64,000 nucleotides of DNA from Fratercula arctica (taxonomy: Eukaryota; Chordata; Aves; Charadriiformes; Alcidae): NCBI GenBank assembly GCA_947846985.1, contig CANTUZ010000005.1, positions 55,140,389 through 55,204,388 of the forward strand. Reading direction: 5' to 3'. Every line of letters begins with the position of its first letter. Position 1 is the first letter of the stretch. Below, piece by piece: positions 13,401 to 25,139 of this stretch. A program made the translations under genes and the position numbers. Below the pieces are notes generated by a model. The model had not been told where the DNA came from. It saw only the letters and a list, made by a program, of their open reading frames with translations, and ran no database searches.

Positions 13401-14998
13401 TGTAAAAAGGGGTAAGTATTTATCTGCTGAAGTGATTTTCATGAAGTTCTTTAACAACGTGATCCTATTGTGAAACAATATTGCACCTTCCTTTGGTGAG
13501 AACTTAGGCGACAGCCTTATCTCATGTGTAATTTTCTAGACAGATGCGTAATAACTTTATTGAGCAATAAAGTTGTCTCATCAACTGGATTGACTATCCA
13601 AAATGATAGTTGATTCCTTCTGGTTTCTTATTCACTGTATTCTGAAGGAATTAATAAACAAAAATTCAAATTCCTATCTAATCAAATACAAAAAGCAGTC
13701 ATTATAACAAAAATTAGTCTTTATAACAAAATTTATAAGACTAATATAAGACTAAGCTAAAGACTAAGCTTTATAACAAAAGTTATAAAGACACCTGGAA
13801 AGATCTTAAACATGTGGCAAAACCAATTTTGTTCCTAGCTACCCTTGTAGAGCGCGCAGACACAATAGGATGCCGTACTGATCTCCTACAATACACGCAA
13901 ACTCTGAGGTTACCAGGCAGATCATCTTAAATACTCTTATAATGTATATTAAGGGATGAACAAAGAAAACTCCAGAGCGCCATACTGCTATTCTTAGAGA
14001 ATAGTGATTATCCTTTTAAAATTTAATAAAAGTACATTAGAGGGAAAAAAACACACCCTTCACTTTAAATTATACACATCTTTCCACTGAGGAAAACAGT
14101 GTGAAATGTGAACAAGAGGGAAAAAAGCAAGAAAGTTTGCAGTAACCACATTTTTTCCCTAGTGCCAGTGTACTCACGCTGCAGGAGAACACATAGCTAT
14201 GATGGGGAGCAGAATTCTTTGTACACCACAGCAGGTACACGGTGGGCGGATGGTAACACAGGGCTACTGAGTCAAGAACTGCTTCTCGGAATGTGATCGT
14301 ACCACTGTTCTTTCTCAAACTGTTTATGGCCTCTGACCACCAGGTTTTTAGCAAAACTTTTTTGGTCTGGCAATTCAAGAGGACTGTAATTTGAAGTAAA
14401 TACCGTGGTGATTTTTAGGAGCAGTTATCTCTAATCTCTACTCCCGTCTGTGGTCCTCAAGCCCCAGTTAGGACACAGGCACATATGCACAGCCGAGTGC
14501 AGTACATATGTACTCTTTTATCAACCATTTGTGGCGGCACAATCTTACCATTCATTTTGGAATTTTCTGTTGATTTTTAAACTTTTTTTTATTTATTTTG
14601 TTTTTTTTTTTAAAGCATTGTGTGTAATATGTGAAGGTGTTTGTGAAATGTATAAGGACTTTCCTCGTGTTGTTGCAAATTAAAAAAATAAAAAAGACTG
14701 CAGGAAGGAAACACATACTGGAGTTCTGAGCCATTTAATTCTATAATTTTTGGAAGAGTGGCAATGTGAAGAACGTCATGTAAAAATACCACTGCATCAT
14801 TTAAATCCAAACTTTTAAAATCCAAAGGTCATTTAATCTTTTTTCTAAAGAAGTAAACAACAACCTTGTAAGGTTTTATGGCTATAATTTTCAGGAACAA
14901 AACTAAAGGGAAATGTTGTATTACTTTTACATTTCTAGATTGTTGCTTGCTTACTTGCATCTATATGTAGAAAAACATGTGTGTGTCTTTTGCTACAA
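7441..14998. other. Intergenic DNA without a recognisable gene
   Basis: This stretch is AT-rich with scattered short frames of no recognisable family. It includes an A/T-rich patch at 11640-11700, a locally duplicated TTATAACAAAA cluster at 13701-13790 and T/A runs at 14583-14612. I see no exon chain, RNA gene or intact transposon. Confidence 0.5.
13701..13790. repeat. Local AT-rich short tandem/inverted duplication cluster
   Basis: TTATAACAAAA occurs three times (about 13702, 13721 and 13771). AGACTAAGCT-type units are repeated between 13739 and 13771, and complementary TTATAA/ATTTATAAG stretches can pair. This looks like replication slippage in AT-rich DNA rather than a transposon. Confidence 0.6.
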
Positions 14999-15615
14999 TA
15001 TCATAGAACCATAGAATCATAGAAAGGTTAGAGTTGGAAGGGACCTTAAAGATCATCTAGTTCCAACCCCCCTGCCCTGGGCAGGGACACCTCCCACTAG
15101 ACCAGGTTTCTCAAAGCCCCATCCAGCCTGGTCTTGAACATTTCCAGGGATGGGGCATCCACAGCTCCTCTGGGCAACCCAATGCCTCACCGACCTCAGA
15201 GTAAAGAATTTCTTCTTAGTATCTAACGTAAATCTACCCTTTTTTAGTCTAAAACTGTTACCTCTCATCCTATCACTACACTCCCTGATAAAGAGTCCCT
15301 CCCCGTCTTTCCTGCGGGCCCCCTTTAAGTACTGAAAGGCTGCTATAAGGTCTTCCTGGAGCCTTCTCTCCCCCAAGCTGAACAACTCCAACTCTCTCAG
15401 CCTGTCCTCACAGGAGAGGTACTCCAAACCTCTCATCATTTTTGTGGCCCTTCTTTGGACTGACTCCAACAGGTCCATGTCCTTCTTGTGTTGGGGGCTC
15501 CAGAGCTGGATGCAGTACTCCAGGTGGGGTCTCAGGAGAGCAGATTAGAGGGGCAGAATCACCTCCCTCCACCTGCTGGCCATGCTGCTTTTGATGCAGC
15601 CCAGGATGTGTCTGG
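14999..15615 (-). mobile_element. CR1 LINE, 5'-truncated, antisense
   Basis: The plus strand opens with ATCATAGAACCATAGAATC, the reverse complement of the repeated ATTCTATG 3' end of avian CR1. It continues with the typical 3' region in reverse (TTGGAAGGGACC, CTAGTTCCAACCCCCCTGCC, GGGCAGGGACACCTCCCACT). On the minus strand, 15478 down to about 15200 encodes the C-terminal end of CR1 ORF2 (reverse-transcriptase protein), with key residues LLESVQRRATKM, LRELELFSLGERRL and KKFFTLRSVRHW. After VRHW the frame shifts: about five bases are missing relative to the second copy at 43821 (GGGCAACCCAATGCC against GGGCAACCTGTTCCAGTGCC), so the end of the protein is garbled. The element is dead on arrival: it lacks ORF1 and most of ORF2. 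The left limit near 15615 is where similarity fades. Confidence 0.93.
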
Positions 15616-18120
15616 TTCCCTTCTGATATCTTGCAGACCTTTAGTCCATGAATCACAGCCTGAAAAACACTATGCTAAATCAGAAATGTGCCTAGCTGAA
15701 GTATAACACGCTCTCTCACAACCTGCGGACATGTGGTATTATCTTATTTGGTATTTTTAACCTCAGGTTCATGCATTCCTGTGTTGCATTCTACCCAACC
15801 TTGTGAGAAAGCACTGAACCTGGTTAAGAGATTTGGGCTGCGTTTCTGACATTGCCTAATAATCCCTGAAGACCTTAAGTAAGTATTTTAATCAATCTAT
15901 GCCTCAGTTTTCTTACTGTAGAATGAAATTGTGAGGCTACATCATTTGGAACGTTTCACCTTTTTTTCTTTCTTTCTTTTTTTTTTTTTTGGTGAGGTAG
16001 GAGGATTCAAATGTTCTTTGTGCTATTTTGAGTCTTTTGAGGAACATTCTTAATATTCTCCTAGCAATGAGGATGTAACTTGCATGCCTTCTGGAATTGA
16101 TGAGTACATGTAGCTCTCCTGAAAGAATAGCCATTTGTGAAATGGCTATTCTTCATTTACTCTGGAGATTCACCAGTCTCCTGAAAACGTTCAAGGTGAA
16201 TTTAGGTTATTTTATGAGATGCTGGTTTAGAAGAACTCATACTGTAGTTTGATCACTATCTCTTCAGGCATTCTTGTCAAGCCACATTCAAAATGTCATA
16301 CTTCTTATCCACATTGCTAAATTGAAAGTATGTAATTGCTTATATACTACAGCACAGTATATATTGCATATTTACTACTATTTAAAAGTAGCATTTGAAC
16401 TCTTCTTAACAGCTGTATCTGTAGCACGCACACAGATTGGATTACCCATTTCATTTAAGATCAGAGAACTTTTAAGGAAAAGACATAAAGTCCTTTCTCT
16501 GGAGACGAATCAGACGCAATTATCAAATCTAAAATAATTCTTCAAGCATATTTGAAAGTTTTAGTCAGCACATTCCTGGAATGCTCTTACAGTGAAGGAT
16601 GATAATGAGAAACCCTTCCTATGCTTTTGATTGTTTGGTCAATACTTGCTTTTCTGAGATCTAGTTAAACAATTGTCAGTATATAGGGAACATCTGAGAA
16701 AGTGGTGGTCACTTTGGATTTGGTTAATACTTGAAGAATCTCCAGCTGTAGCAGTATTAAAGCAAATGCATCCAGACAGGCTAAACAAAACCCCAGACTG
16801 TTAGCATATGGAAACTTAATATATGAAAGACTCTGCTCTGATACTTTACAGGCAGAATCTTATGTTTTTGTTAATCAGAAGTAGGACAGGTATATAAGCA
16901 ACTGATTATACTGGCTCAACACAGAAAAATCAGAAGCAGAATGATGTGTGGTTTCTCTCTTCATGCGAGGAAGATAATATTTTTTGGCCAAACTTTTAGA
17001 TGGGATAGCAGAATTTACTTTAGATCTCTATGTCCTCATTGTTAAGACTGTTTTCAGACTGTCAGCCTGAAGATCAGCTTTTCACCAAAGGAATGAATGG
17101 AGTATCTATTAAATTTTTCATTTTATTTTCTGTATCAGCATCTTAAAATGTTTTCATGATCCCAGTTATCTGATACTAAAGGTGATGGTACTTCAAGTGA
17201 AATGCTATCATGTGCGGTAGTGTGCTCCACTTCTTTCAAACAATCTTTCGGTGTTTCCTATGAGCAGTAATACCCTAGAACATTTAGAACAGTTCAGATT
17301 CTTGAACATCTGCAGGAGTATCTAGGATTTCTAGTATACATATCTATTACTTCTAGTGTAGTCCAAGTTTTCAAGGAAATCTTCTATACAAGTATTGTCA
17401 TGATAAACATACTATGGCATGATAGTTCTTTGTTTTAAGCTATTTAGTACCTCTAAAATTGCAGCATGTGAAGATGGTAGCCATGAAAACATAATGCTTT
17501 TTTTTTTTAAGGTTTAAAACTCCCAGCAAATTAACAACACAAAACCATTGTCTTATTATTTTGCTGCCTCATCCCCTAAATCCCCTCTTTTGGCATGTCT
17601 TTAATCTTCCATGCCCGTCTCCCACTTCACAGCTTGGCAGAAGCAAGTGTGGGTGTGGACACATTTGTACCTAACGACAAAAGGAGACGTAGCGATGCTG
17701 GATGACAAATGCATCAGGCCCGCTAGGTGAACCAACACTGTATGATTTGGCTCGTACCTGAAGAAAAGGAGATTGGGATGGGGAGGAAAGAGAATCAGAA
17801 GAGGAAAGAGTCAGAATCCATGCTGATCCTTTGAAGGCATGGGTTCTTTTTCATAAAACTTTGCAATTATTATTAATTTTGCAAAACGTTCTTGTGCACT
17901 CAAAGCAATTTAAGTATCACAGAACCTGCTAAAAAAAGTAAGCCAGGACTAAATAAACACAGATAAATACAGGCTTTTTCAAAGTGTTTAATAAAGAGCT
18001 GCTTCGGAGGATGGAGAAGCTCCATTGCACAACTGTAAGAGACCATAGTAGGTGAAATCAGAAAGGGTAAGTAGGTAAAATAATGAGGTGTTTAATGGTA
18101 TGTAATGAGGTAATGGTGCT
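15616..18120. other. Intergenic DNA upstream of VRK1
   Basis: No gene is seen. It contains a T/C-rich run at 15960-15990, a perfect 14-bp-arm hairpin at 16123-16153 and a T run near 17500. An open frame at 16274-16537 (87 codons) has no family signature. Confidence 0.5.
16123..16153. repeat. Perfect inverted repeat, 14-bp arms, 3-nt loop
   Basis: AAGAATAGCCATTT (16123-16136) is followed by GTG and then its exact reverse complement AAATGGCTATTCTT (16140-16153). No T-run follows and no gene ends here, so it is not a terminator. It is most likely a local template-switch palindrome. Confidence 0.75.
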
Positions 18121-18349
18121 GGAAGGGTCGGTTTCGGCCTGGACATCACATAAGATGGAGAACTGCTGCATTACCTCGTGCCCCGGACACCCAGCTGCCT
18201 GTGCCTTGCCCTGTTTCCCTGACAGGGGTTATCACCACACGGCGTGAGCCTGACAAAGGCCTTTCCAAACTTATTTCGGCTTAAACCGCCGAGATTTCGT
18301 ACAGTTACCCTGTGGAATTACTTCAGGTCTTGCCCCATGGCGGGCGCGG

Positions 18350-18427
18350 TGCCTGCTGGGAAGTGTAGTCCGTGACCTCCGCGGGCGGCCGCTCACGGAG
18401 GTCACGGACTACACTTCCCAGCAGGCA
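18350..18427. promoter_or_regulatory. Inverted repeat made of two opposed ZNF143/THAP11-type (SBS) sites
   Basis: The left arm at 18350-18381 and the right arm at 18396-18427 are exact reverse complements over 32 bp, with a 14-bp GC-rich centre that is itself mostly self-complementary. Each arm ends in ACTACACTTCCCAGCAGGC (plus strand 18408-18426, minus strand 18369-18351). This closely matches the vertebrate promoter motif ACTACAATTCCCAGCATGC, bound by ZNF143 (Staf) with THAP11/HCFC1. The inner half of each arm (GTCCGTGACCTCCG and its complement) is also duplicated, so this is a palindromic duplication of a whole promoter segment and not just two chance sites. Confidence 0.85.
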
Positions 18428-18429
18428 TC

Positions 18430-18502
18430 CCGCTCGCCAAGGAGGGGCGAGGGCGGGCCTTCCGTGGGGCGGCCGACCAATGGGCGCGGGCGATGCTGGG
18501 AG
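18430..18502 (+). other. VRK1: Candidate VRK1 exon 1 (non-coding 5' UTR)
   Basis: VRK1 coding begins in an exon that opens with an AG acceptor (24976-24977), so at least one upstream 5' UTR exon must exist. The best donor in the CpG island is GGGAG|GTGAGC at 18502/18503, just downstream of the ZNF143-type and GC-box elements. The start near 18430 is a guess. The CCAAT box at 18477 lies inside this interval, which argues for a start further left or for another donor (GAGGAG|GTATTT at about 18600 is one alternative). Transcript data would be needed to settle it. Confidence 0.4.
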
Positions 18503-21500
18503 GTGAGCGCCGGGGCGGGCGGGCCGCCTCAGGGCCCCTGGCAGTGCGGGAATTTCAGACGGGGCGGAAGGAGCGGCAGCCGGGCCTGGGCACTGAGGAG
18601 GTATTTGACAGCTGGCGTTTGCTTTTGGAGTGTAGTTTTTATTATATTTTTTTATTTAGGAGGAGAGTTCTGGGGAGCTGTTTCACCTCTCCTTCGGCCT
18701 GCCCGGCGGCCCCGGCCGGGTTTTCCCGCTTCCCTCGCTAAGGAGGTTGGTGGTACCGCCGGGGCCCTGTTCCTCCCTCTCCTCTGCTACCGGGCGGGTA
18801 GGGAAGGCCGAAGGCATCTCCCTGTGTCGTCAGGGAGGCAGAGAATGGGGGCAGGTGGGTAAAAGCACAGTTTCACCCTTGGGGTCCCCTGCACTCCCTC
18901 TTTCTCTAAAGCTGACTTTGGTGGCAGCGGCCTAAGTTGCTTTCCTTCCTGGTTTTTGTGTGGGTTTTTTTTTTTTTTTTTTAGTGGTAAGGCGAGGTGG
19001 AGTAAAAGCTATACTCAGTGCCACTTAGAGGTTTGTCACCTTCAGGAACATCCCGGTGTGGCTAACAAACAAAATAGCACCTTGGTTGGGAGGCATTCCT
19101 GAGTGTTGCTTTAAGCTAAACATCGTTGTTTTTGTTTTTGTTTTTTTTTTTTTCTTTAAACAGAAACCTACAAATCACAAATAAAAATCTCCAATTGTAG
19201 GATCAGGACAGGCCTGTTGGGACAGAACTGGGATAAGCTGGTCTTGTCAGCGGTTGTGGTTTTTCTTCACTTCCTATTTCTCGCCATTTACCTTCCTTGT
19301 TTAAGACTAACGTGATTGCAGGCAGGGTGAACCTGCCTGGTTTCTTTGGTTTTGAATTTGTGCTTAAGGGAGTCCATAGGCCCTTTTTATCATTAGCAAA
19401 AATATAAAAGTTATTGTGAAGCTTCCTGTAGCTACTACTGCGTCAAAAGACTTCTGCCTTGCTCTGTAGGAATAAGCTGTGCACTTAATTCTTGGGGATA
19501 ATCCTCAAATGAGGTAGGATTCCTGATTAATTCCACAGCTGATGATTTTTATACAGTATGCCAAACTATCATAAATCCGTTAAGTGTCTTACATGCATAG
19601 GTACTTGGTGTTGGTTTGGTGGTGAGGCGATTTGGAGTGACAGATGATTTGGCACCTTATAAAGCTCACTGTGTTCTTTATTGCAATAACTATGAGTGAT
19701 GCTCAGGATTTTCAGGAGAACCTTAAATACTGTTTAGAAGATAAAAATGTATTCTTCAGAAGGCAGTTTAAAATTAGTTATCAATGCAGTAATTCCTCTT
19801 GTAAGTGACTGTTTCTTATCTCTGAAGAAGCTGCATTCTATAAAAGACTGCCACACAGCAGCAGTGTGCTTGTTAAAAAAAAAAAAAAGAAAAAAAAAAA
19901 GATTCTGTTTGTCCAGTATGGTACTATTGTTATTAAATGCTTCTCATTAATTGTGATCTACAAATGTGCATTTACTCATTTTGTCTAAAAAGACTTTTTC
20001 TTATTTTGGGGGGAAAGAACCCTGGTGCCTCTTCTTCCGTAAGTACTATTAACTGCTAGATATCTTAATCGCCAGGATTATAACGCTACTGAAAAATGTA
20101 ACACAATGATAGACTGGTCACAGAATGTCCAACTTCTGCAAGAAAGTCTTTGTTCACCATTTACATCACTTGGTATTACAAGTCAATGATACTTCAGGTA
20201 CTTTTTTTTTTTTGTGGTCCCTGCTGTGGAGCAGTTCTACAGTATTTAGAAGTCTTAAAGTGTCATATTCTTTCTCTCCCACTCCTTGAGCAAAAACTTG
20301 TTTTTGTTTTTTTGCTTGTCTCTTATTTCCTTCTTTGCAGACAGATGTCTTGCTATGACTGATGAACAGTATTAATGATGCATAGATTTCAGGTCTTGCT
20401 GGGACTACCTATTCATGAAGAGGAGCACAGGTCACCAGCATGCCTTCTCTGTGTTGAGAATAAAAATAGGTCCTACTGAGATAAACAACAATAAAAATGA
20501 CAATTTCCAGAGAATAAAAGAGGAGAATCAGGAAGAAACCAGTCTGACTTGCCACACAGCAGAAATACTTCCTTCAAAATAAATTTGATTTGTATTAATT
20601 TTGGAGTTTTACTGCAAATGGATGCCAACACAAGTTGAGAAGTGGCTATTCATATTTATTCTAAGAGTTCAAGTATCGCTAGAGTAGCAACCATTGCAGA
20701 TAACGTTTGTAAAGATAACACCACTAATAGCGCTACTGATGCAAAATTGTCTGTATATCTCAAGTACAGTGTATTCAGTTTCTTACAAGATGTTTTATTT
20801 GGGAGAAGCAGGAGAAATAGCCTTTGTAGTACTAAGAGGCTTTTGGAGCGAGTTTAGACAAATAGACTTCTGTTTTTCATGCCTGTTAGTAGCAAAATCT
20901 TTGTTTTGAGCATATTGTAGCCACACAAAATGCTGCTGTTTACAGTCATGCACCTTGAAAATTGTTCTTGTCGGGTACCTTAGCTAAGTAGGGTCAGGTC
21001 TGTTTGATACTTGAATGATAGTATAGTACTTGACATCTATGGCACTCCGTTTCCAAAGACTTCAGCATGGTTGCAGGTGCTAATGAATTAAGCCTCACAA
21101 TATCTGTGGGATAGAAAATATTTCCATTTACTGATGGAGACAGGTAATTGAGATGTAGGCAAGTTGAAGGTGATTTTTTTTTTTTTATTTTTTGTGTGTG
21201 TGTGAACTTTAAAAGAATTTGCACTAAAATGTCATTATCTTTTTTCGTTATTTTTGTCTTTTTTTTTCCCCAGTTCTATATTTTCATGTAGAAATTTTTT
21301 GCTGTCTCCAGGTGTTTTTAGTTTCAATCAATAGAAGATGCTTGAATGGATTTATCCAAATAAATGTGAAAGCATGTGCAGCCATTGCTTAAATATTTCC
21401 ATGGATAACAGCTCTTTTTGTAGAAAAGAGAGTGCTTAGTATTGTGCATGCTGCCCATTGAAAGCGATCAGTGTTTGGCACCTATGGCCTACTGATAGTT

Positions 21501-24500
21501 TGACCAACTTGTAAGTAGGCACAGTGCCATCTTAACAGATGGATATGAATATAGACAGCCAAGAAACCATGTATGTGTATCTAGTGTATTTGTTGAGGGC
21601 AGGGTTCCCAGCTGGGGACGTTCAAACTTATGTCCATTTTGAATTTTTGCTTTGATGGGTAAAGGGAAGTTGTCATTAATTTCTTTTTTTTTTTAACTGA
21701 ATACCTTCAGGCATACAGTTATTGACCATGTTAAACAAAAAAAAAAGGGGGAGGGGGAAGAGGGAAACACCATCTCCTTCTTTAATACTCTTGAGGAGTT
21801 ATATTAAGTAAACTTAATTCCCTTTTAAGCAAGGCTACTATCAAGACACTCCCTGTGAATGTCAAAGATGTGAAGCATATCAATAGTTTTATTTTGCTGC
21901 CTTGCTAGCTTTATCAAAAAAGAGGCTACAAATTTTTCTTTTACTGGACAGCAGTCTCTCCAGCATTCAGGCATCTAAGTGCATGTGTCCAAGTCTTGCT
22001 GACATTATTTGTAGTAGCTCAGAGGTCAAGGGATGCAGTCCTTCAAGCCATCTTTATGTCTCTTATATTGTTCTTAGCTTGAGGACAGCATGCTCGCTTT
22101 GTATATGTTTTTGTACCCTTTAGATGACAGCAACCGTGATTTTTGTCCTGCATCTGAGGCATTAGGCAACACTGCTGAATTTTGTGCTTTTTTTTTTTTC
22201 CCTCCTTATCTGAGTCAGCCTTGGGGCTCCAGACTTCTGCTTTATTTTCCCATTACCATTTCTAATGGTTTCAGTTTGTCCTTTGTTTCAGTCCTTTTCC
22301 TGATCTGGGTGTCCTGAGAAGCTGCTTAAAGGTCTGCTGCGATCTTTTTCGCCTGCTTTTGTAAGTGATATTAACATGTAGCCAGCCATTGCTACTACTC
22401 TGTGTTCCTTCTGGTGCTTTGACACCAGAAGGTGTTACGTTCTCATTGGTGTGGTCTTAGCTGAGGTTGCTGGAATTGGATTTGGTGCTTGGAAGTCCCA
22501 TTTTTCTCCTGGAGAAAATATGGAGGAAGAACCTTCCTCTAAGACAGTACTTGAAGATAAGAAGGAAAAAAAAAAAAAAAAAGAAAAGAAAAAAAAGATG
22601 AAGAGTTGTAAAGAGAGGAGTTTCTTGAAGGCAGGGTATAGAAAAAGCTGTGGGTAAAGTTAGTCTTAAAATTTAAGTGTAAAATGCCTGAACTATATCT
22701 TGATTACAGGGAAGAATGCTACTGTATAGAAGTAAGTGGAAATGTGGGAAAGAAATGCAGAATTAAAACATCCTGTTTTGTGATAATAAGGAAGCTTGTG
22801 CAATGTAGGTATTGATAAAAAACCGGTCTCTTCCTGTGATGTGGGTATTTCTTAATACTGTTTTGTTGAAGTTATTTGTTTAACTGCAGTAGGTATTCAG
22901 ACGTGGTTCTATGACACAAAGTTACTTCTCAGATTCGTAAGGACGTTGAAAAAGCAGAACTTTTCTTTGGCATGGAATCATACACATTCTCTTCTGCGTT
23001 TATTCCTATATTGAATGACTGTGGTGCCTGCAGACTGGTTTCTGACAGAGTTCAATATGCTCTGACCAGGTTCTTTTAGCTCCTCCATGCCTGGAGGGCA
23101 TAATATGTAATATCAGATTTATGTATTTGAAGATTGTCGATGTTATACAGGATTTCTGATTTAGGAGTGATATAAAATATACTGAAAACAATACAAACAT
23201 AAATTACACTTTGCAACATACAGCAATTGCAATATGCAGTTCAGTCACAATACCAGTGTGATTCCCACTACTTGTCTCTACAATATGCTTACTGTCATGA
23301 CGCTGGTGTCCCCAGCCACCGGGAAGGAATACCTGGGTTGAAACCAGTTCAAGCCCATTGCTCTCTTCAAAATTCTTTTGCTAGTTGTTTAGTTTTTATA
23401 CTCTTATGTAGGGCTAAGCCTCATATTCACTCCCCCCACGCTGGCCTGGCTAACTCAGGGAGACGTTTACACCACTGTTTGACCCACTTAACAATTTTGA
23501 TCTCCACTCAACTGTTATTTAGCTGTTTACCTAAAACAAAGCCACCCACCACCAGTTCCGTTTGTGTTTAGTGAGCTCCTTGGGCACATCCTGTCTCCGT
23601 GGAGTATTCCAGCCATTGTCACCTTCCACTCCTAGGGATTTGGTCAATTGCAGCTGGGTATTTGCAGACAGAGTAACATTTTCAGGAAACTTGACAGTTA
23701 TTCTTGCATTTAGTAATGGGAGAAACGTAGAGAAAAGAGTATGGACTGTTCTCTTTGGATGTTAGTTGTGTGACAGACATTATTTGGGGAAGAAAATTTC
23801 CTGAAGGTATTACCCAGTCTGAAAAGAGGCTTGTAGAGGGGGGAGCACTTTTGGAACAGCTGTCATAGTTACGTAGTTTTCTACTTGGGAAATTAAAAAA
23901 AAGTCCTAGAGGAACATTAGAACTGAAAGAGGAAAACTGATGTTAAGTAACTGTTATTTGGCTTAGGGTTATTGTATTGAGTATCTAGACTAATAGGAAA
24001 AAGATACTTTGCTATCCAGAAACTTCCTGAACTGTATATTAATATTTCTTCTGCTTCCCCAAGTAAAATAAAAGTAATAAAACCCCACCAGTCAGAACGG
24101 TATCTTTTAGAAAATAACCGTGGCTCTGTACGCCTTGATTCTTCATAGGGTAAGAGGGAGAGATCAGTTCTTTGTAAAATGTATCACAAATGCCTTTTGT
24201 TTAAAGAGATCTAGCGCACTCTTTGCCATATCACGGCTGCATAGTCAGTAAGTTCTTCCTGAATCAAAATCTGGCTCTGCTAAAAACTTAAAACATGTAT
24301 TTGCTCAAAATGAGACCTGTTCTGCAGCAAGGTGCATGGGTTTGGTTCCAGTGGGCCGTTATGTTATTTCTGGAAATACTGCTTATCTGAGTCTTGAGGC
24401 TGTGGGAAAGCAACAGTAATACTTTACATTTAAGATCTCAAAATAGGTAGTTATGTACTAGTTTGTTGACGATCTACTAAAAGATGCCCTGTGAACAATA

Positions 24501-24977
24501 TGCAGGCTTTCATTTTTGTTGCTTGCAGTTATACAGGAGGAAAAAATAATTAACTGTTTTAATGGCTTAATTTTTTTTGTATTTTCACCAGGAAAACTGA
24601 TGAGCTTTATTTCATTAGTTTACTTTTTTCTAAGTTTAGATCTATGATTGGTTGTGATTTGATTGAGTATGACAGATTCTGGTTTTTTTCTAGCCTGCAT
24701 TATACAAGGTCTTCTAATAGGTTTCTTTTGTGAAGATTTTTGGTGTCAAATTTTTTTCTGATGCCTGGAAAAATCAGTTGTTTTTCACTTAGAATTCAGG
24801 CAATGAAAATGCTTTACTGTGTTTCGTTTAGAGTATCTTTGTAGTAACAAATTAAAACTTAAACAATCCATACTTTTTCATGCTTCTAACAGATTTCTAC
24901 ATAAAAGATAAGTCTGGTCAGCATGTAACCTATGCTTTTTTTATTATTTTTCCTTCCCTTCCTCCCTCTCCCTCCAG
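18503..24977 (+). other. VRK1: VRK1 intron 1
   Basis: This is a 6.5-kb intron if the exon 1 donor call is right. It begins in the CpG island and becomes AT-rich. It holds several T or A runs (18967-18982, 19139-19153, 19875-19900, 22566-22600) and no identifiable transposon. Frames at 18464-18862 and 23227-23571 lack family features and are not called. The 3' end is a strong pyrimidine tract (TTCCTTCCCTTCCTCCCTC) before CAG. Confidence 0.55.
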
Positions 24978-25139
24978 GGAAAATGCCATATAATAAGAAG
25001 ACTGCTGGAAAAAGAGCCCCTACAAAAAGGAAACTTGCTGAAGTGTTTGCTCTGGGGGAGGTTCTAGCAGATACATCAAGAAAAGAATGGAAATTAGGTG
25101 TCCCTATAGGGCAAGGAGGCTTTGGACGCCTATACCTTG
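24978..25139 (+). CDS. VRK1: VRK1 exon 2 (start codon, residues 1-52)
   Basis: The acceptor CCTCCAG precedes GGAAA, then ATG at 24983-24985 (A at -3, a good context). It encodes a basic N-terminal extension ([17 protein letters not shown]), the conserved [11 protein letters not shown] stretch that leads into the kinase fold, and the glycine-rich loop IGQGGFG at residues 42-48. The donor is CTTG|GTAAGT, phase 1. The open frame extends upstream to 24932, but that part is the polypyrimidine tract, so the earlier Met is rejected. Confidence 0.96.

Larger units (their letters stand above)
18121..18900 (+). promoter_or_regulatory. VRK1: VRK1 promoter and CpG island
   Basis: A GC- and CpG-rich island centred on about 18330-18850 lies 6.1 kb upstream of the VRK1 start codon and is the only such island near the gene. 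It contains the ZNF143-type palindrome (18350-18427), a CCAAT box at 18477-18481 (GACCAATGGGCG) and GC boxes (GAGGGGCGAGGGCGGGCC near 18442). No TATA box is evident at a useful spacing, which fits a housekeeping CpG promoter. VRK1 is a proliferation-linked nuclear kinase, and CCAAT/GC-box promoters are common for such genes. The opposed ZNF143 sites could also drive divergent transcription to the left. Assignment to VRK1 is inferred from position and orientation. Confidence 0.75.

Noticed and set aside
15053..15478. 141-codon minus-strand open frame as a host gene
   Set aside because: Its protein is the C-terminal end of CR1 ORF2, it ends in frameshifted sequence, and the CR1 3' terminus follows directly.
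18464..18862. 132-codon frame in the CpG island
   Set aside because: Arg/Gly/Pro-rich translation is typical of any frame in GC-rich promoter DNA. It crosses the likely exon 1 donor.
24932..24982. Upstream in-frame ATG of VRK1 exon 2
   Set aside because: It lies in the polypyrimidine tract upstream of the CAG acceptor and would not be in the mRNA.
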